Source of the DNA: Paenilisteria rustica
GTDB lineage: Bacteria; Bacillota; Bacilli; Lactobacillales; Listeriaceae
Assembly (NCBI RefSeq): GCF_013820765.1
Contig: NZ_JABJVM010000001.1
Coordinates: 310,001 to 374,000, forward strand
Reading direction: 5' to 3'
DNA: 64,000 nt
Positions 19,578-28,298 of the stretch are shown one piece after another (the stretch's first letter is position 1; each line of letters starts with the position of its first letter). The position numbers were made by a program, and so were the translations under genes. The notes beneath the pieces are model-generated. The model worked only from the letters and a program-made list of their open reading frames with translations, was not told the DNA's origin and searched no databases.

Positions 19578-19615
19578 GAGCTGGGAATCTGAATGTGGAT
19601 TTTCCAGCTTTTTTG
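19578..19615 (+). terminator. Terminator after fhs
   Basis: AGCTGGGAA (19579-19587) pairs with TTTCCAGCT (19601-19609), followed by T residues. Confidence 0.8.
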
Positions 19616-19748
19616 GTGATAATTCTTAAAATATTCCTCAGATTGACAAGTGGTGAATGGAATGGTAATATTGGAATGCGTAATATGGTTATTTTTATTG
19701 AATTAGTTAAAGTTAATTAACAGACAATCAATTTGGAGGATGATCTAT

Positions 19749-20900
19749 ATGTTGGAAATAAAAATGAAAGTATCAGAAAATTCTTTTAGGGAATTAAATG
19801 ATCCATTGCTAAACAAAAAAGCAGCTAAGTATTTGTTCTACGTTCAAGTTGACGATGTATCCGAGGGGATACCTATGACAACGAATCCCAGAGATCAGAA
19901 GCTTACATCAAATGTAGCAAAAGCAATTGAAGATTCATTGGATAGTAATGATGGCTATTTTCATTTGAAAAATAGAGGTATAGTTTTATCGGCAGGTAAA
20001 GTGGACTATGATACGCAGAGTAAGCTTGTCACTATCTATTTTGATGATGACGATTTACATGGGAATATTGATGGAGGACATACATATCGGATTGTCTGTG
20101 AACATATAGGCGAAAAATTGCAACAATATGTTCAGTTTGAGGTAATGACTGGGGTAGAAGATATTATTGAAAAGTTGGCTGAAGCTAGAAATACTTCAGT
20201 TCAAGTTGATGAAAAATCAATGGCGGAATTAGCCAATAAATTTGATCCAATAAAAGAGGGTATTCAGAAGATGCCTTTTTATAATAGGATTGCATTTAAG
20301 CAAAACCAAGTAACAGAAGATATTAATAATGGAAAAAAACTAAAAATGATTGATGCAAGAGAAATCGTAGCAATTATTAATATGTTTAATATTGAAAAAT
20401 TTTCAGATCAAAAGCAGCCAGTACAGGCCTACTCATCTAAGGGGAAAATGTTGAACATGTACCTAGAGAACCCAGAAGAATATCGTAAATTTATTGATAT
20501 CATGCCCGACTTGTTTAATTTATATGATCGCGTAGAGAGAGAATTTGCGAATGCGTATATAGATACTGGGGGTAGATATGGAAGAAAAAAATACTCTGGA
20601 TTTAAAGACGGAAAAGTCATTGGCAAGTCTAAATTCGGGCAACATGATTTAATATACAAGGTTCCTGAGGGGCTGATGTATCCAATAGTTTCAGCTTTTA
20701 GATCGCTAATAGAATTGGACGAAGATAATAAAATTTATAAATGGAAAAAAGATCCTTTCGGTGTGTGGAAAAAATATAAAAAAGATATAGTGAAAAAAAT
20801 AATGAATTTTGCTTTATCTATAGGAGATAACCCAAATGCGGTGGGCAAGGATTCTAATATTTGGGATTTAGCTTATATGACAGTGCGCTTATCGAAATAA
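19749..20900 (+). CDS. AIPR-like protein (candidate abortive-infection/phage-defence gene)
   Basis: The 383-residue protein is unlike its neighbours in base use: it is markedly AT-rich and Lys/Asp/Asn-rich. Two blocks recall the AIPR family (named for abortive-infection phage resistance) and the related DGQHR/DndB-type proteins: HLKNRGIVLSAGKV (about residues 76-89) and GNIDGGHTYRIV (about 110-121), with TGVEDIIEKLAEARNTSVQV after them. A basic C-terminal half rich in Tyr and Lys follows. I chose the ATG at 19749, 8 bp after GGAGGA; the in-frame ATG at 19740 overlaps that site. It is monocistronic, has its own terminator, and sits alone between the core genes fhs and the ABC-F gene. The biochemical role is unknown; family membership comes from motif reading only. 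Confidence 0.6.
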   Translation: MLEIKMKVSENSFRELNDPLLNKKAAKYLFYVQVDDVSEGIPMTTNPRDQKLTSNVAKAIEDSLDSNDGYFHLKNRGIVLSAGKVDYDTQSKLVTIYFDDDDLHGNIDGGHTYRIVCEHIGEKLQQYVQFEVMTGVEDIIEKLAEARNTSVQVDEKSMAELANKFDPIKEGIQKMPFYNRIAFKQNQVTEDINNGKKLKMIDAREIVAIINMFNIEKFSDQKQPVQAYSSKGKMLNMYLENPEEYRKFIDIMPDLFNLYDRVEREFANAYIDTGGRYGRKKYSGFKDGKVIGKSKFGQHDLIYKVPEGLMYPIVSAFRSLIELDEDNKIYKWKKDPFGVWKKYKKDIVKKIMNFALSIGDNPNAVGKDSNIWDLAYMTVRLSK

Positions 20901-20950
20901 AAAGTTATGATGATTGTGAATTTTAAGGGAATAGACAGGTGAATTATGTG

Positions 20951-20997
20951 AAAAAACCATGGATAAAGTATTGATTTACTGAGTCTATGGTTTTATT
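20951..20997 (+). terminator. Terminator after the AIPR-like gene
   Basis: AAAACCAT (20953-20960) and ATGGTTTT (20987-20994) are exact arms, ending in a T-rich tail. Confidence 0.75.
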
Positions 20998-21090
20998 TGT
21001 GTGTACATTGAGTTTAGAGAAATCTAAGTTTGCTTAGTTGTCCAAACTTCGCTAAAATAGAAGAGACATATACGGAATGGATGGGAAGTA

Positions 21091-22977
21091 ATGAAACAAT
21101 TAAAAGTAGAAAATTTGACGAAGACATACGGCGAGAAAAGCCTTTTTGAAGATGTGACGTTTGCGATTACAGAAGGGGAGCGTATCGGGGTTATCGGTGT
21201 GAATGGTACTGGGAAATCGACGCTACTTTCGATTATTGCTGGAATGGAAGAAGGCGATAAGGGCGCGATTACGAAGGCGAAGGACTACACGATTGGTTTC
21301 TTGGCGCAGGATCCGGTTTTGATGGATGAGCATACGGTGCTGGAGGAAGTTTTCCAGGGGGAGACGCGGGCGCTTCAAGCGGTTCGGAAGTATGAGCAGG
21401 TGTTGCTTGAGATGGCGATTGATCCGGATGATACGAAACTGCATGATCGTTTTACGGAGGCGCAGCACGCGATGGACGCGACGAATGCGTGGGATGTGAA
21501 CACGGATGCGAAAACGATTCTAGATCGCTTAGGGATTACGGATTTGACGGCAAAAGTTGGATCGCTGTCTGGTGGGCAGCGTAAGCGTGTTGGTCTTGCA
21601 AAAGTGATGATTGAAACGCCTGATTTGCTGATTTTGGATGAGCCTACCAACCATCTTGATTTTACATCGATTCGCTTCTTGGAAGATTATTTGAATCGGT
21701 TTCGTGGTGCGGTTTTACTTGTGACGCATGATCGGTATTTCTTGGATCGCGTGACGAATCACATGTTGGAAATTGACCGTGGCACGGCGTATCGCTATGT
21801 TGGAAACTACGAGAAATTTATGGAGTCCAAGGCGATTCGGATGGAAAATGAAATGCGTGAAGGCGAGAAAAATCGTAACTTGTATCGTAAAGAGCTTGCT
21901 TGGATGCGTCGTGGTGCGAAAGCTCGTTCTACGAAGCAAAAAGCGCGTCAAGATCGCTTCTCTGACTTAGAGGGGAAAGTGAAATCGAAGACGGATGATA
22001 CGGAATTACAGCTTGATTTTGCGACGTCACGGCTTGGTAAACAGGTATTTACGCTCGAAAATGTGGATAAACGTTTTGCGGAGAAGCATGTTTTGCAGGA
22101 CTTCAGCTTGATTATTCAGCCTGGTGAGCGCATCGGGATTACCGGAAATAACGGGACTGGGAAATCGACATTGCTCAATATGCTAGCTGGTCGTGTAACG
22201 CCTGATACCGGTGAAATCTCAACCGGGCAAACTGTTCGAATCGGTTATTATACGCAACAAAATGAGGAAATGGATCCGGATCAGCGGATGATTGCGTACT
22301 TGCAAGAAGCGAGCGAAGTCGTGAAAACATCGGACGGCGAAGTGGTGTCGGTTTCTAATATGTTGGAACGGTTCCTATTTCCACCGATCACGCACGGGAA
22401 GAAAATCGGTAGTTTATCAGGAGGCGAGAAGCGTCGTCTGTTCTTGTTGAAAATTTTGATGGAGCGTCCGAACGTACTTTTGCTGGATGAGCCGACGAAT
22501 GACTTGGATACGCAGACGCTGACAGTTTTAGAGGATTATTTGGAGACGTTTAATGGTACGGTTATTACGGTCAGCCATGATCGCTACTTTTTGGATAAGA
22601 TTGCTCGGAAGTTGTTGGTGTTCACGGGAATTGGCCAGATTGAGACGTATCTAGGCGAGTATAGTGATTTCTTGACGGATTATGAGTCGCGTAAGGGAAA
22701 ATCGAAAATGTTTGCAATGGAGCCTGAGAAGGAAATTGTTGTGGAAAAGCCGAAAGAGAAGGTCAAGCATACATTTGAAGAGAAGCGTGAGTGGGCGGAA
22801 ATTGAAGGTTTGATTGAGGTGCAAGAGGCTAAAATCACGACGATAAATGCTGATTTGGAAACGGTTGGTTCGGATTTTACAAAGGCGAATGAGCTAAATA
22901 GTGCGCTTTTAGAGGCTGAAACAGAGTTAGAACGTTTGATGGGACGCTGGGAATATTTGTCGCAGTTTGCTGATTAA
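21091..22977 (+). CDS. yfmR: ABC-F family ATPase, YfmR/Uup type
   Basis: The 628-residue protein has two ABC ATPase domains and no membrane segment. Walker A motifs are GVNGTGKST (near residue 38) and GNNGTGKST (near 355). Signatures are LSGGQRKRVGL and LSGGEKRRLFL, and Walker B motifs are LLILDEPTNHLD and VLLLDEPTNDLD. A charged interdomain linker (EGEKNRNLYRKELAWMRRGAKARST) and a C-terminal coiled coil fit the YfmR/Uup subgroup, which acts on the ribosome or branched DNA. Close relatives help translation of difficult sequences. It precedes thyA by 23 bp. Confidence 0.92.
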   Translation: MKQLKVENLTKTYGEKSLFEDVTFAITEGERIGVIGVNGTGKSTLLSIIAGMEEGDKGAITKAKDYTIGFLAQDPVLMDEHTVLEEVFQGETRALQAVRKYEQVLLEMAIDPDDTKLHDRFTEAQHAMDATNAWDVNTDAKTILDRLGITDLTAKVGSLSGGQRKRVGLAKVMIETPDLLILDEPTNHLDFTSIRFLEDYLNRFRGAVLLVTHDRYFLDRVTNHMLEIDRGTAYRYVGNYEKFMESKAIRMENEMREGEKNRNLYRKELAWMRRGAKARSTKQKARQDRFSDLEGKVKSKTDDTELQLDFATSRLGKQVFTLENVDKRFAEKHVLQDFSLIIQPGERIGITGNNGTGKSTLLNMLAGRVTPDTGEISTGQTVRIGYYTQQNEEMDPDQRMIAYLQEASEVVKTSDGEVVSVSNMLERFLFPPITHGKKIGSLSGGEKRRLFLLKILMERPNVLLLDEPTNDLDTQTLTVLEDYLETFNGTVITVSHDRYFLDKIARKLLVFTGIGQIETYLGEYSDFLTDYESRKGKSKMFAMEPEKEIVVEKPKEKVKHTFEEKREWAEIEGLIEVQEAKITTINADLETVGSDFTKANELNSALLEAETELERLMGRWEYLSQFAD

Positions 22978-23000
22978 GTAAGAAGTGGGGGCATGAATAA

Positions 23001-23945
23001 ATGAAGCAATATTTGGAGTTGGAGCGGTTTGTGTTGGAGAATGGCACGCAAAAAGGGGACCGGACGGGGACTGGAACGATTAGTACATTTGGTTATCAGA
23101 TGCGCTATGATTTGGCGGAAGGTTTCCCAATCATGACGACGAAGCGTGTTCCTTTTAAATTGGTTGTCAGTGAATTGTTATGGTTTTTGCATGGGGACAC
23201 GAATATTCGTTACCTTTTGGAGCATAATAATAATATTTGGAATGAATGGGCGTTTGAGCGTTGGGTGAAGAGCGTGGATTATAATGGTCCAGACATGACG
23301 GATTTTGGTTTGCGTGCAGAATCTGATGAGTCGTTTAAGGCGGTTTATTTGGAAGAAATGGCGAGCTTTAAGGCGCGAATTTTGGCGGACGATGCTTTTG
23401 CGGCACAATACGGTGAGCTTGGGAATATTTACGGAAAACAGTGGCGGGAATGGCGGACGTCGACTGGGGAAACGATTGATCAGTTGGCGGATTTGATTGC
23501 GATGATTAAGACGAACCCGAATTCGCGACGTCTGATTGTATCGGCTTGGAACCCAGAGGATGTGCCGAGCATGGCGTTACCACCGTGTCATACGCTGTTT
23601 CAATTTTATGTTGCGGATGGGAAACTCAGTTGTCAGTTGTACCAACGAAGCGCGGATATTTTCTTAGGAGTGCCGTTTAATATTGCTTCTTATGCGCTTT
23701 TGACGCATTTAATTGCACGGGAAACGGGTCTTGCGGTTGGTGAGTTTGTGCATACGATGGGGGATGCGCATCTTTACAATAATCATATCGAGCAGGTGAA
23801 GGAGCAGTTGACTCGTGAGCCTCGTGCGTTGCCAAAACTTGTTTTATCGGACGCACCGGCATCGATTTTTGAGTTTGATGTGGCGGATGTGACGCTTGAG
23901 GGGTATGATCCTCATCCAGCGATTAAAGCACCGATTTCAGTTTGA
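23001..23945 (+). CDS. thyA: Thymidylate synthase
   Basis: The 314-residue enzyme makes dTMP from dUMP using methylene-THF. It shows the opening [13 protein letters not shown], the catalytic Cys in [13 protein letters not shown], and [21 protein letters not shown] for dUMP binding. The length is that of the long Listeria/Lactobacillus form, with an insertion near residues 90-130. GTGGGGGC precedes the ATG. It lies 11 bp before dfrA, the enzyme that regenerates THF from its product dihydrofolate. Confidence 0.97.
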   Translation: MKQYLELERFVLENGTQKGDRTGTGTISTFGYQMRYDLAEGFPIMTTKRVPFKLVVSELLWFLHGDTNIRYLLEHNNNIWNEWAFERWVKSVDYNGPDMTDFGLRAESDESFKAVYLEEMASFKARILADDAFAAQYGELGNIYGKQWREWRTSTGETIDQLADLIAMIKTNPNSRRLIVSAWNPEDVPSMALPPCHTLFQFYVADGKLSCQLYQRSADIFLGVPFNIASYALLTHLIARETGLAVGEFVHTMGDAHLYNNHIEQVKEQLTREPRALPKLVLSDAPASIFEFDVADVTLEGYDPHPAIKAPISV

Positions 23946-23956
23946 GGAGGACGACG

Positions 23957-24445
23957 ATGTTAACATTTATTTGGGCGCAGGACAAGGATGGCTACATTGG
24001 CAAGGATAATACGATGCCGTGGCGTTTACCTGCTGATTTGCAACATTTTAAGAGGGAAACTAACGGGCATGCGATGGTGATGGGGCGTAAAACGTACGAA
24101 TCGATTGGAAAAGCGTTGCCGAACCGAGAAACAATCGTTTTGACGCGTGATCCGAACTATACCTTACCAGACGCAAAAGTGGTGCATTCGAAAGAGGCGA
24201 TATTGGAGCTGGCGGCCGAGAAAAACGTGTTTATTACTGGTGGCGCGGAAATTTATCACTTGTTTTTAGAAGATGCTGATGCCCTTATTGTGACGCATGT
24301 CGAGGCGAATTGTGGCGGAGATACGCGTTTTCCAGCAATCCAGTGGTCTGATTGGAAGTTGACGAAGCGTGTGGACGGCGTTCGAGATGCTAAAAATGAG
24401 CTTGATTTCTGGTATGGTTGGTATGAAAAAATAGGGGATAATTGA
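23957..24445 (+). CDS. dfrA: Dihydrofolate reductase
   Basis: The 162-residue enzyme reduces dihydrofolate with NADPH and is the trimethoprim target. Visible hallmarks are FIWAQDKDGYIGKDNTMPWRLPADL, with the active-site Trp and Asp region, VMGRKTYESIGKALPNR and VFITGGAEIY. I chose the ATG at 23957 because GAGGAGG lies at the right distance; the frame is open from 23942 inside the end of thyA. thyA-dfrA coupling is standard. Confidence 0.96.
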   Translation: MLTFIWAQDKDGYIGKDNTMPWRLPADLQHFKRETNGHAMVMGRKTYESIGKALPNRETIVLTRDPNYTLPDAKVVHSKEAILELAAEKNVFITGGAEIYHLFLEDADALIVTHVEANCGGDTRFPAIQWSDWKLTKRVDGVRDAKNELDFWYGWYEKIGDN

Positions 24446-24456
24446 GGTTTTAGGGA

Positions 24457-24750
24457 ATGGATACGACAAAGGAAATGCGATTGAGGTTTCACGTATTAGG
24501 CTATTTTTTGGTGAGCTTATTATTTGTCGGTGCCGGCCTAATGTTAGGTGCAAGCGGCGTATCAGATAGCATTGTCGCGACGTTGTTCTCGTTTGCAAAA
24601 TATATGATATTGAGTTTGATTATCGGCATTATTGGGATATGGCGCGCCAACGAGCTATCTTCACGCTTATTTTTCATCTGGCTAGTCGTGATTCCAGTAG
24701 CGTATGTTTTATTTTTAATTATGGTCAGGATAGCAAGGGCTCATTTGTAG
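24457..24750 (+). CDS. Small three-helix membrane protein, unknown function
   Basis: The 97-residue product has three hydrophobic segments (about residues 13-30, 42-61 and 68-89) with a charged N-terminus and a basic C-terminus (RIARAH). It begins 11 bp after dfrA and is followed by its own stem-loop, so it probably ends the yfmR-thyA-dfrA transcript. I do not recognise the family. Confidence 0.65.
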   Translation: MDTTKEMRLRFHVLGYFLVSLLFVGAGLMLGASGVSDSIVATLFSFAKYMILSLIIGIIGIWRANELSSRLFFIWLVVIPVAYVLFLIMVRIARAHL

Positions 24751-24764
24751 CTCTTGTTTATTTC
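24733..24764 (+). terminator. Probable terminator at the end of the thyA-dfrA operon
   Basis: CAAGGGCT and AGCTCTTG pair, allowing G-U, around a six-base loop, followed by TTTATTT. It overlaps the last codons of the small membrane protein gene. Confidence 0.55.
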
Positions 24765-24890
24765 GGCTAACACATTTGAAAACCTTGTTCAAAATGAATA
24801 ATTACAAATATCTAGCCCTATGCTAAATTATAAGAATATATTGAAAACATAAGATTGTTCCTATAATTGAAAAGTGGGTGATTCGTAATA

Positions 24891-26135
24891 ATGTTTTTAA
24901 AAAATGCAAAATGGCGAGCTAGTGGCACTGTATTGGTTTTATTGTGGTTTTGTTGGTTATTATCGTTTTTGGATCGGATGGTTATAACGGTAGCGTTACC
25001 TTACATAGCGGAAGATTTTGAGTTAACCTCCACGCATCAAGGATTAATTATTAGTACCTTTTTTATGGGATATGCGTTGTTTCAGATTCCGGGTGGGATG
25101 TTGGCAGATCGATTTGGATTCCGTAAAATGACGAGTATTGCGGTTGGTTTTTGGTCGCTATTTACGATGCTGACAGGGGTTATTTTTTATTATCCTTTAT
25201 TTTTAGGGGTTCGGTTTTTCTTCGGACTTGGTGAGGCGCCACTTCCCGGTTCTTCTTATAAAGCAATTGCGACTTATTATCCAAAACGGCTTCGCGGACG
25301 CATGACGAGTATTCAATCGACGGTTAACACGCTAGGGCCGGCTTTTGCGAGTGTGTTAGCGGCTTATTTTATTAGTGTTTTTGGCTGGCGGCATTTATTT
25401 ATTTTTCTAGCGATTCCGGGCTTTGTTGTGGCTTTCTTATTTTATCGATTGGTGCGTGATAATCCGAAAGACAATCCACGAATGAGCGCAGAGGCGTTGC
25501 AAGAACTCGAGGAAGATGAGCCTACAGTGAGTGTAACAAAGCCAAAAGCGAGGATGTCGACGATTTTCAAAAATAGTTTGGTATGGAAAGCGGGACTTGT
25601 TTGGTTTTTCTTTGACCTTACTTTTTGGGGATTCACTTCTTGGTTACCTTCTTATTTGATGAATGAGCGGAATTTGAGTTTGCAGGCGACTGGGTTTTAT
25701 AATGCGCTGCCATACCTCGTGGGAACGGTTGCGATGCTTCTTGGTGGGGCGATGTCAGATCGCTTTAAGGATCAGCGCCGATTTATTTTTGCGATTTCGA
25801 TATTGGTTGCAGCGGTTTCATTATTTTTCATTATCAAAGCACCATCCATCGAGTTAGCGCTGTTACTGCAATGTGTTACCGCCTGGTTCTTATTTTTATC
25901 ACAAGGTATCTTTTGGGGTATTGTCGTGGATATTTTACCAACGGACCAGATGGCGACGGGATCGTCCGTGGTCAACTGCCTAGGCTCGATTGCGGGCGTT
26001 GTATCACCCATTTTTATCGGGAAATTACTTGATATTTCGGGAGGTTCTTACGCGACAACATTCACCTATTTAGCGATTTGCCTCGTTTTAGCAGGATTGA
26101 TTGTACCGACACTGAAAACCAGGAAAACAATATAA
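24891..26135 (+). CDS. MFS transporter, anion:cation symporter (ACS/phthalate-permease) type
   Basis: The 414-residue protein has twelve predicted membrane helices. The helix 2-3 motif GGMLADRFGFRKM and its second-half counterpart GGAMSDRFKDQRR mark the major facilitator superfamily. The segment FGLGEAPLPGSSYKAIATYYPKRLRGR is typical of the ACS branch, which carries organic acids such as hexuronates and galactonate. The substrate cannot be told from sequence. AAGTGGGTGATTC precedes the ATG. It is monocistronic and ends in a bidirectional terminator. Confidence 0.85.
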   Translation: MFLKNAKWRASGTVLVLLWFCWLLSFLDRMVITVALPYIAEDFELTSTHQGLIISTFFMGYALFQIPGGMLADRFGFRKMTSIAVGFWSLFTMLTGVIFYYPLFLGVRFFFGLGEAPLPGSSYKAIATYYPKRLRGRMTSIQSTVNTLGPAFASVLAAYFISVFGWRHLFIFLAIPGFVVAFLFYRLVRDNPKDNPRMSAEALQELEEDEPTVSVTKPKARMSTIFKNSLVWKAGLVWFFFDLTFWGFTSWLPSYLMNERNLSLQATGFYNALPYLVGTVAMLLGGAMSDRFKDQRRFIFAISILVAAVSLFFIIKAPSIELALLLQCVTAWFLFLSQGIFWGIVVDILPTDQMATGSSVVNCLGSIAGVVSPIFIGKLLDISGGSYATTFTYLAICLVLAGLIVPTLKTRKTI

Positions 26136-26182
26136 AAATGGCGTTAAGTCAAGGTTTGGGTCCTTGATTTAACACCATTTTT
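26133..26182. terminator. Bidirectional terminator between MFS gene and tcyP
   Basis: AAAATGGCGTTAA.TCAAGG and CCTTGATTTAACACCATTTT form a long, nearly perfect stem with A-rich and T-rich outer ends, so it can stop both converging transcripts. Confidence 0.85.
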
Positions 26183-26185
26183 TGC

Positions 26186-27556
26186 TTATGCTTCTGCCAA
26201 TGTTTGTTCTTCTTCTTTTAGCTCACCGGTAGCTTTACTTGTGACAAGCCCGGCAACCATACTATCGCTTACGTTCAGCGCTGTACGACCCATATCGATG
26301 AGTGGTTCGATGGAAATTAAGACACCAGCAAGACCGATTGGCAAGTTCAACGTGGAGAGTACGATGATTGCGGCAAAAGTTGCACCGCCACCAACACCAG
26401 CAACGCCAAATGAACTAATTGCAACAACGAGCACGACGGTTAAAATGAACTTCCAAGAAAATGGATCAATACCAGCCGCAGGAGCAATCATGATCGCAAG
26501 CATTGCCGGGTAAATCCCAGCACAGCCATTTTGCCCAATGGATAAACCGAATGATGCCGCAAAATTCGCAATACCTTCTGGCACGCCTAATTTTTTCTGG
26601 GTATCAATATTCAGTGGAATCGCACCAGCACTCGTTCTAGAAGTGAAAGCAAACGTTAGAACAGGTAATGATTTGCGAATATAGGTCATCGGACTTGTTC
26701 CTGTGAAAGCGACAATCACGAGGTGAATAATAAACATCGCGATGAGCGCTGCGTAAGATGCAAGGACGAAATTCCCAAGTTTTAAAATCGCGGACGTATC
26801 ACTTAGGGCAACAGTGCTTGTCATAATCGCAAAAACACCATATGGAGTTAAGCGAAGAATCAGCTTCACGATACGAAGAATAATCGCATAAATCGCGTCG
26901 ACACCCTTTGCGAATGTAGCAGCTTCTTCGGGTTGCTTGCGCTGTACACCAAGGAAAGCGGCCCCGATAAATGCTGCAAAAATAACGACGGCAACAGTGG
27001 AAGTCGCGCGTGCACCAGTGAAATCAAGGAATGGATTAGCAGGCAAGAGCTCCACGATTTTTTGCGGGAACGATAAATCACTGATTCCTGCAAATTTATC
27101 TTGAAGTTCCGTTGCACGAGCCGCTTCGGTAGCGCCTTGTGAAATATTGCTGGCGTCAAGATGGAATAGAAGGGCAGCCCCGATACCAACGAAAGCCGCG
27201 ATGGCAGCCGTGATGACTAGCGTGCCGATAATCCACATACCGACTTTTGCAATATTGGTTTTTAATTGCAAACGCGTAAAAGCAGTAACAATGGAGATGA
27301 AGATAAGTGGGATAGCGATCATTTGTAGCAGTTTGACATACCCGCCACCGATGACCCCCAGCCAATCCGTCGTCTGCGTTGTGACATTGGACGCCGCGCC
27401 GTAAATAAATTGCAAGACAAAACCAGCGACAATACCGATACCAAGCGCTAGTAGCACCCGTTTTGAAAATGAAACATGACGCTTCGCAAGCCAACCAAAA
27501 ATGAAAATGATGATGGCAGCCACGACTAAATTAATAATTAAAAATGCTGTATCCAT
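26186..27556 (-). CDS. tcyP: L-cystine symporter, dicarboxylate/amino acid:cation symporter family
   Basis: The 456-residue membrane protein belongs to the DAACS family; the closest resemblance I recognise is the TcyP cystine transporter (length about 460, opening helices followed by GGGYVKLLQMIAIPLIFISIV). The re-entrant loop and substrate region SRTSAGAIPLNI and the GQNGCAGIYPAML helix are present. GGGAGGATTTTT precedes the ATG. A CymR-like sequence lies upstream at 27603-27627, which would fit control by cysteine supply. Confidence 0.85.
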   Translation of the reverse strand: MDTAFLIINLVVAAIIIFIFGWLAKRHVSFSKRVLLALGIGIVAGFVLQFIYGAASNVTTQTTDWLGVIGGGYVKLLQMIAIPLIFISIVTAFTRLQLKTNIAKVGMWIIGTLVITAAIAAFVGIGAALLFHLDASNISQGATEAARATELQDKFAGISDLSFPQKIVELLPANPFLDFTGARATSTVAVVIFAAFIGAAFLGVQRKQPEEAATFAKGVDAIYAIILRIVKLILRLTPYGVFAIMTSTVALSDTSAILKLGNFVLASYAALIAMFIIHLVIVAFTGTSPMTYIRKSLPVLTFAFTSRTSAGAIPLNIDTQKKLGVPEGIANFAASFGLSIGQNGCAGIYPAMLAIMIAPAAGIDPFSWKFILTVVLVVAISSFGVAGVGGGATFAAIIVLSTLNLPIGLAGVLISIEPLIDMGRTALNVSDSMVAGLVTSKATGELKEEEQTLAEA

Positions 27557-27602
27557 ATAAAAAAATCCTCCCTTTTTAAATCCAGAAATTATGAAAACGT
27601 AT

Positions 27603-27627
27603 AATTCCGATAAGATTTGTTGGTATT
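27603..27627 (-). promoter_or_regulatory. Candidate CymR-type operator upstream of tcyP
   Basis: AATTCCGATAAGATTTGTTG followed by GTAT resembles sites bound by the cysteine regulator CymR in Bacilli: an AT-rich interrupted palindrome with TTCC and GGTA ends. It lies about 50 bp upstream of the tcyP start. The match is from memory of the motif shape and no alignment was made. Confidence 0.35.
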
Positions 27628-27679
27628 AGATTACATGGAAAAAGGAGGTTTGTCAAGACTGAAAAGCTGAAACGGCCCG

Positions 27680-27780
27680 TTAGACTCGAAAAAATTTGTT
27701 AGAGGGCGCAGTAAAAGTCCTCCTTTGACTTTTGCGGAGGCCACGAAAATTTCGAGGGGCTGGCTTCTGAAGCTGGATCC
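27680..27780 (-). pseudogene. Family C remnant 1: tail of a toxin-like ORF within a hairpin
   Basis: Read on the minus strand, this stretch translates as IQLQKPAPRNFRGLRKSQRR then TFTAPSNKFFRV and a stop. The tail lines up residue for residue with the C-terminus of the small hydrophobic protein at 57528-57698 (SRKFRDLRKNQRKVFTAPPN then NFFRA). The hydrophobic N-terminal part is missing. The DNA folds as nested stems (GGCCCGTTAGACTCGAAA / TTTCGAGGGGCTGGC with an inner AGTCCTCCTTTGACTT hairpin). Confidence 0.55.
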
Positions 27781-27803
27781 GAACGAAAAGCTGAAACGGC
27801 CCG

Positions 27804-27989
27804 TTAAGCTCCGAAAAAAACTGGAGCGGCCTCCATAAAAAGCCGTTTTTGCTTTTTATGGAGGGCGTGAAGTTTTCGAGGAGTTGGCCGTTGAAGCTAG
27901 ATCTGGAAACGATGATAAGTCAAAACACGGAGCGTTCCTGCGAATAAGATTGCCAGACTTAAACCGACTCGAGCCAAGGATACGTCCAC
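27804..27989 (-). pseudogene. Family C remnant 2: decayed toxin-like ORF with an internal stop
   Basis: From a GTG at 27989 the minus strand reads VDVSLARVGLSLAILFAGTL, then RVLTYHRFQI, a TAG at 27897-27899, and in the same frame LQRPTPRKLHALHKKQKR then LFMEAAPVFFGA and a stop at 27804. Overall length and spacing match the intact 56-residue protein at 57528-57698, including the VS..L..LALLF core and the basic tail. The internal stop and lost hydrophobic residues suggest a decayed copy. The tail again lies in a long hairpin, tandem with remnant 1. Confidence 0.5.
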
Positions 27990-28248
27990 CTGAACTTCTC
28001 TTAATAATTCAAATTTAACCACGAAAATTTCGAGCGGATCAACAAAAAAGGATTCATTACACTTTAATATTTTAGAAAGCAACCAATTCTAAGCATGATA
28101 ACAAGCTTAAAACAAGGACGTTTCAATATTCGGGTGGTAGGGCGGCTTCTTAGTTTTACACATAAAATCCACTGATGGATTACCTAATCACTGCGTTCGC
28201 ATGCATATTGAGGCTCTAATTCGGCAAGGGATGCTCCATAATATCCTC
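27990..28248. repeat. Intergenic region before ppdK end, with a family D hairpin motif
   Basis: No conserved gene is visible here. At about 28186-28245 the family D motif occurs: CTGCGTTCGCATGCATATTG, then AGGCTCTAATTCGGCAAGGG, ending ATGCTCCATAAT. It matches the leader of the family C module (57770-57836). The remainder is AT-rich; a GGTAGGGCGGC piece near 28135 resembles the GGTAGG segment of family A. Confidence 0.5.
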
Positions 28249-28291
28249 AAAAAAAGCCCCAAGCAGCGATATCCCATCACCACCCAGGGCC
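28249..28291 (-). terminator. Possible terminator of ppdK
   Basis: On the minus strand a GCCC..GGGC stem with an imperfect extension is followed by seven U (A-run at 28249-28256). It lies just past the ppdK stop codon. Confidence 0.45.
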
Positions 28292-28298
28292 TCATCTT

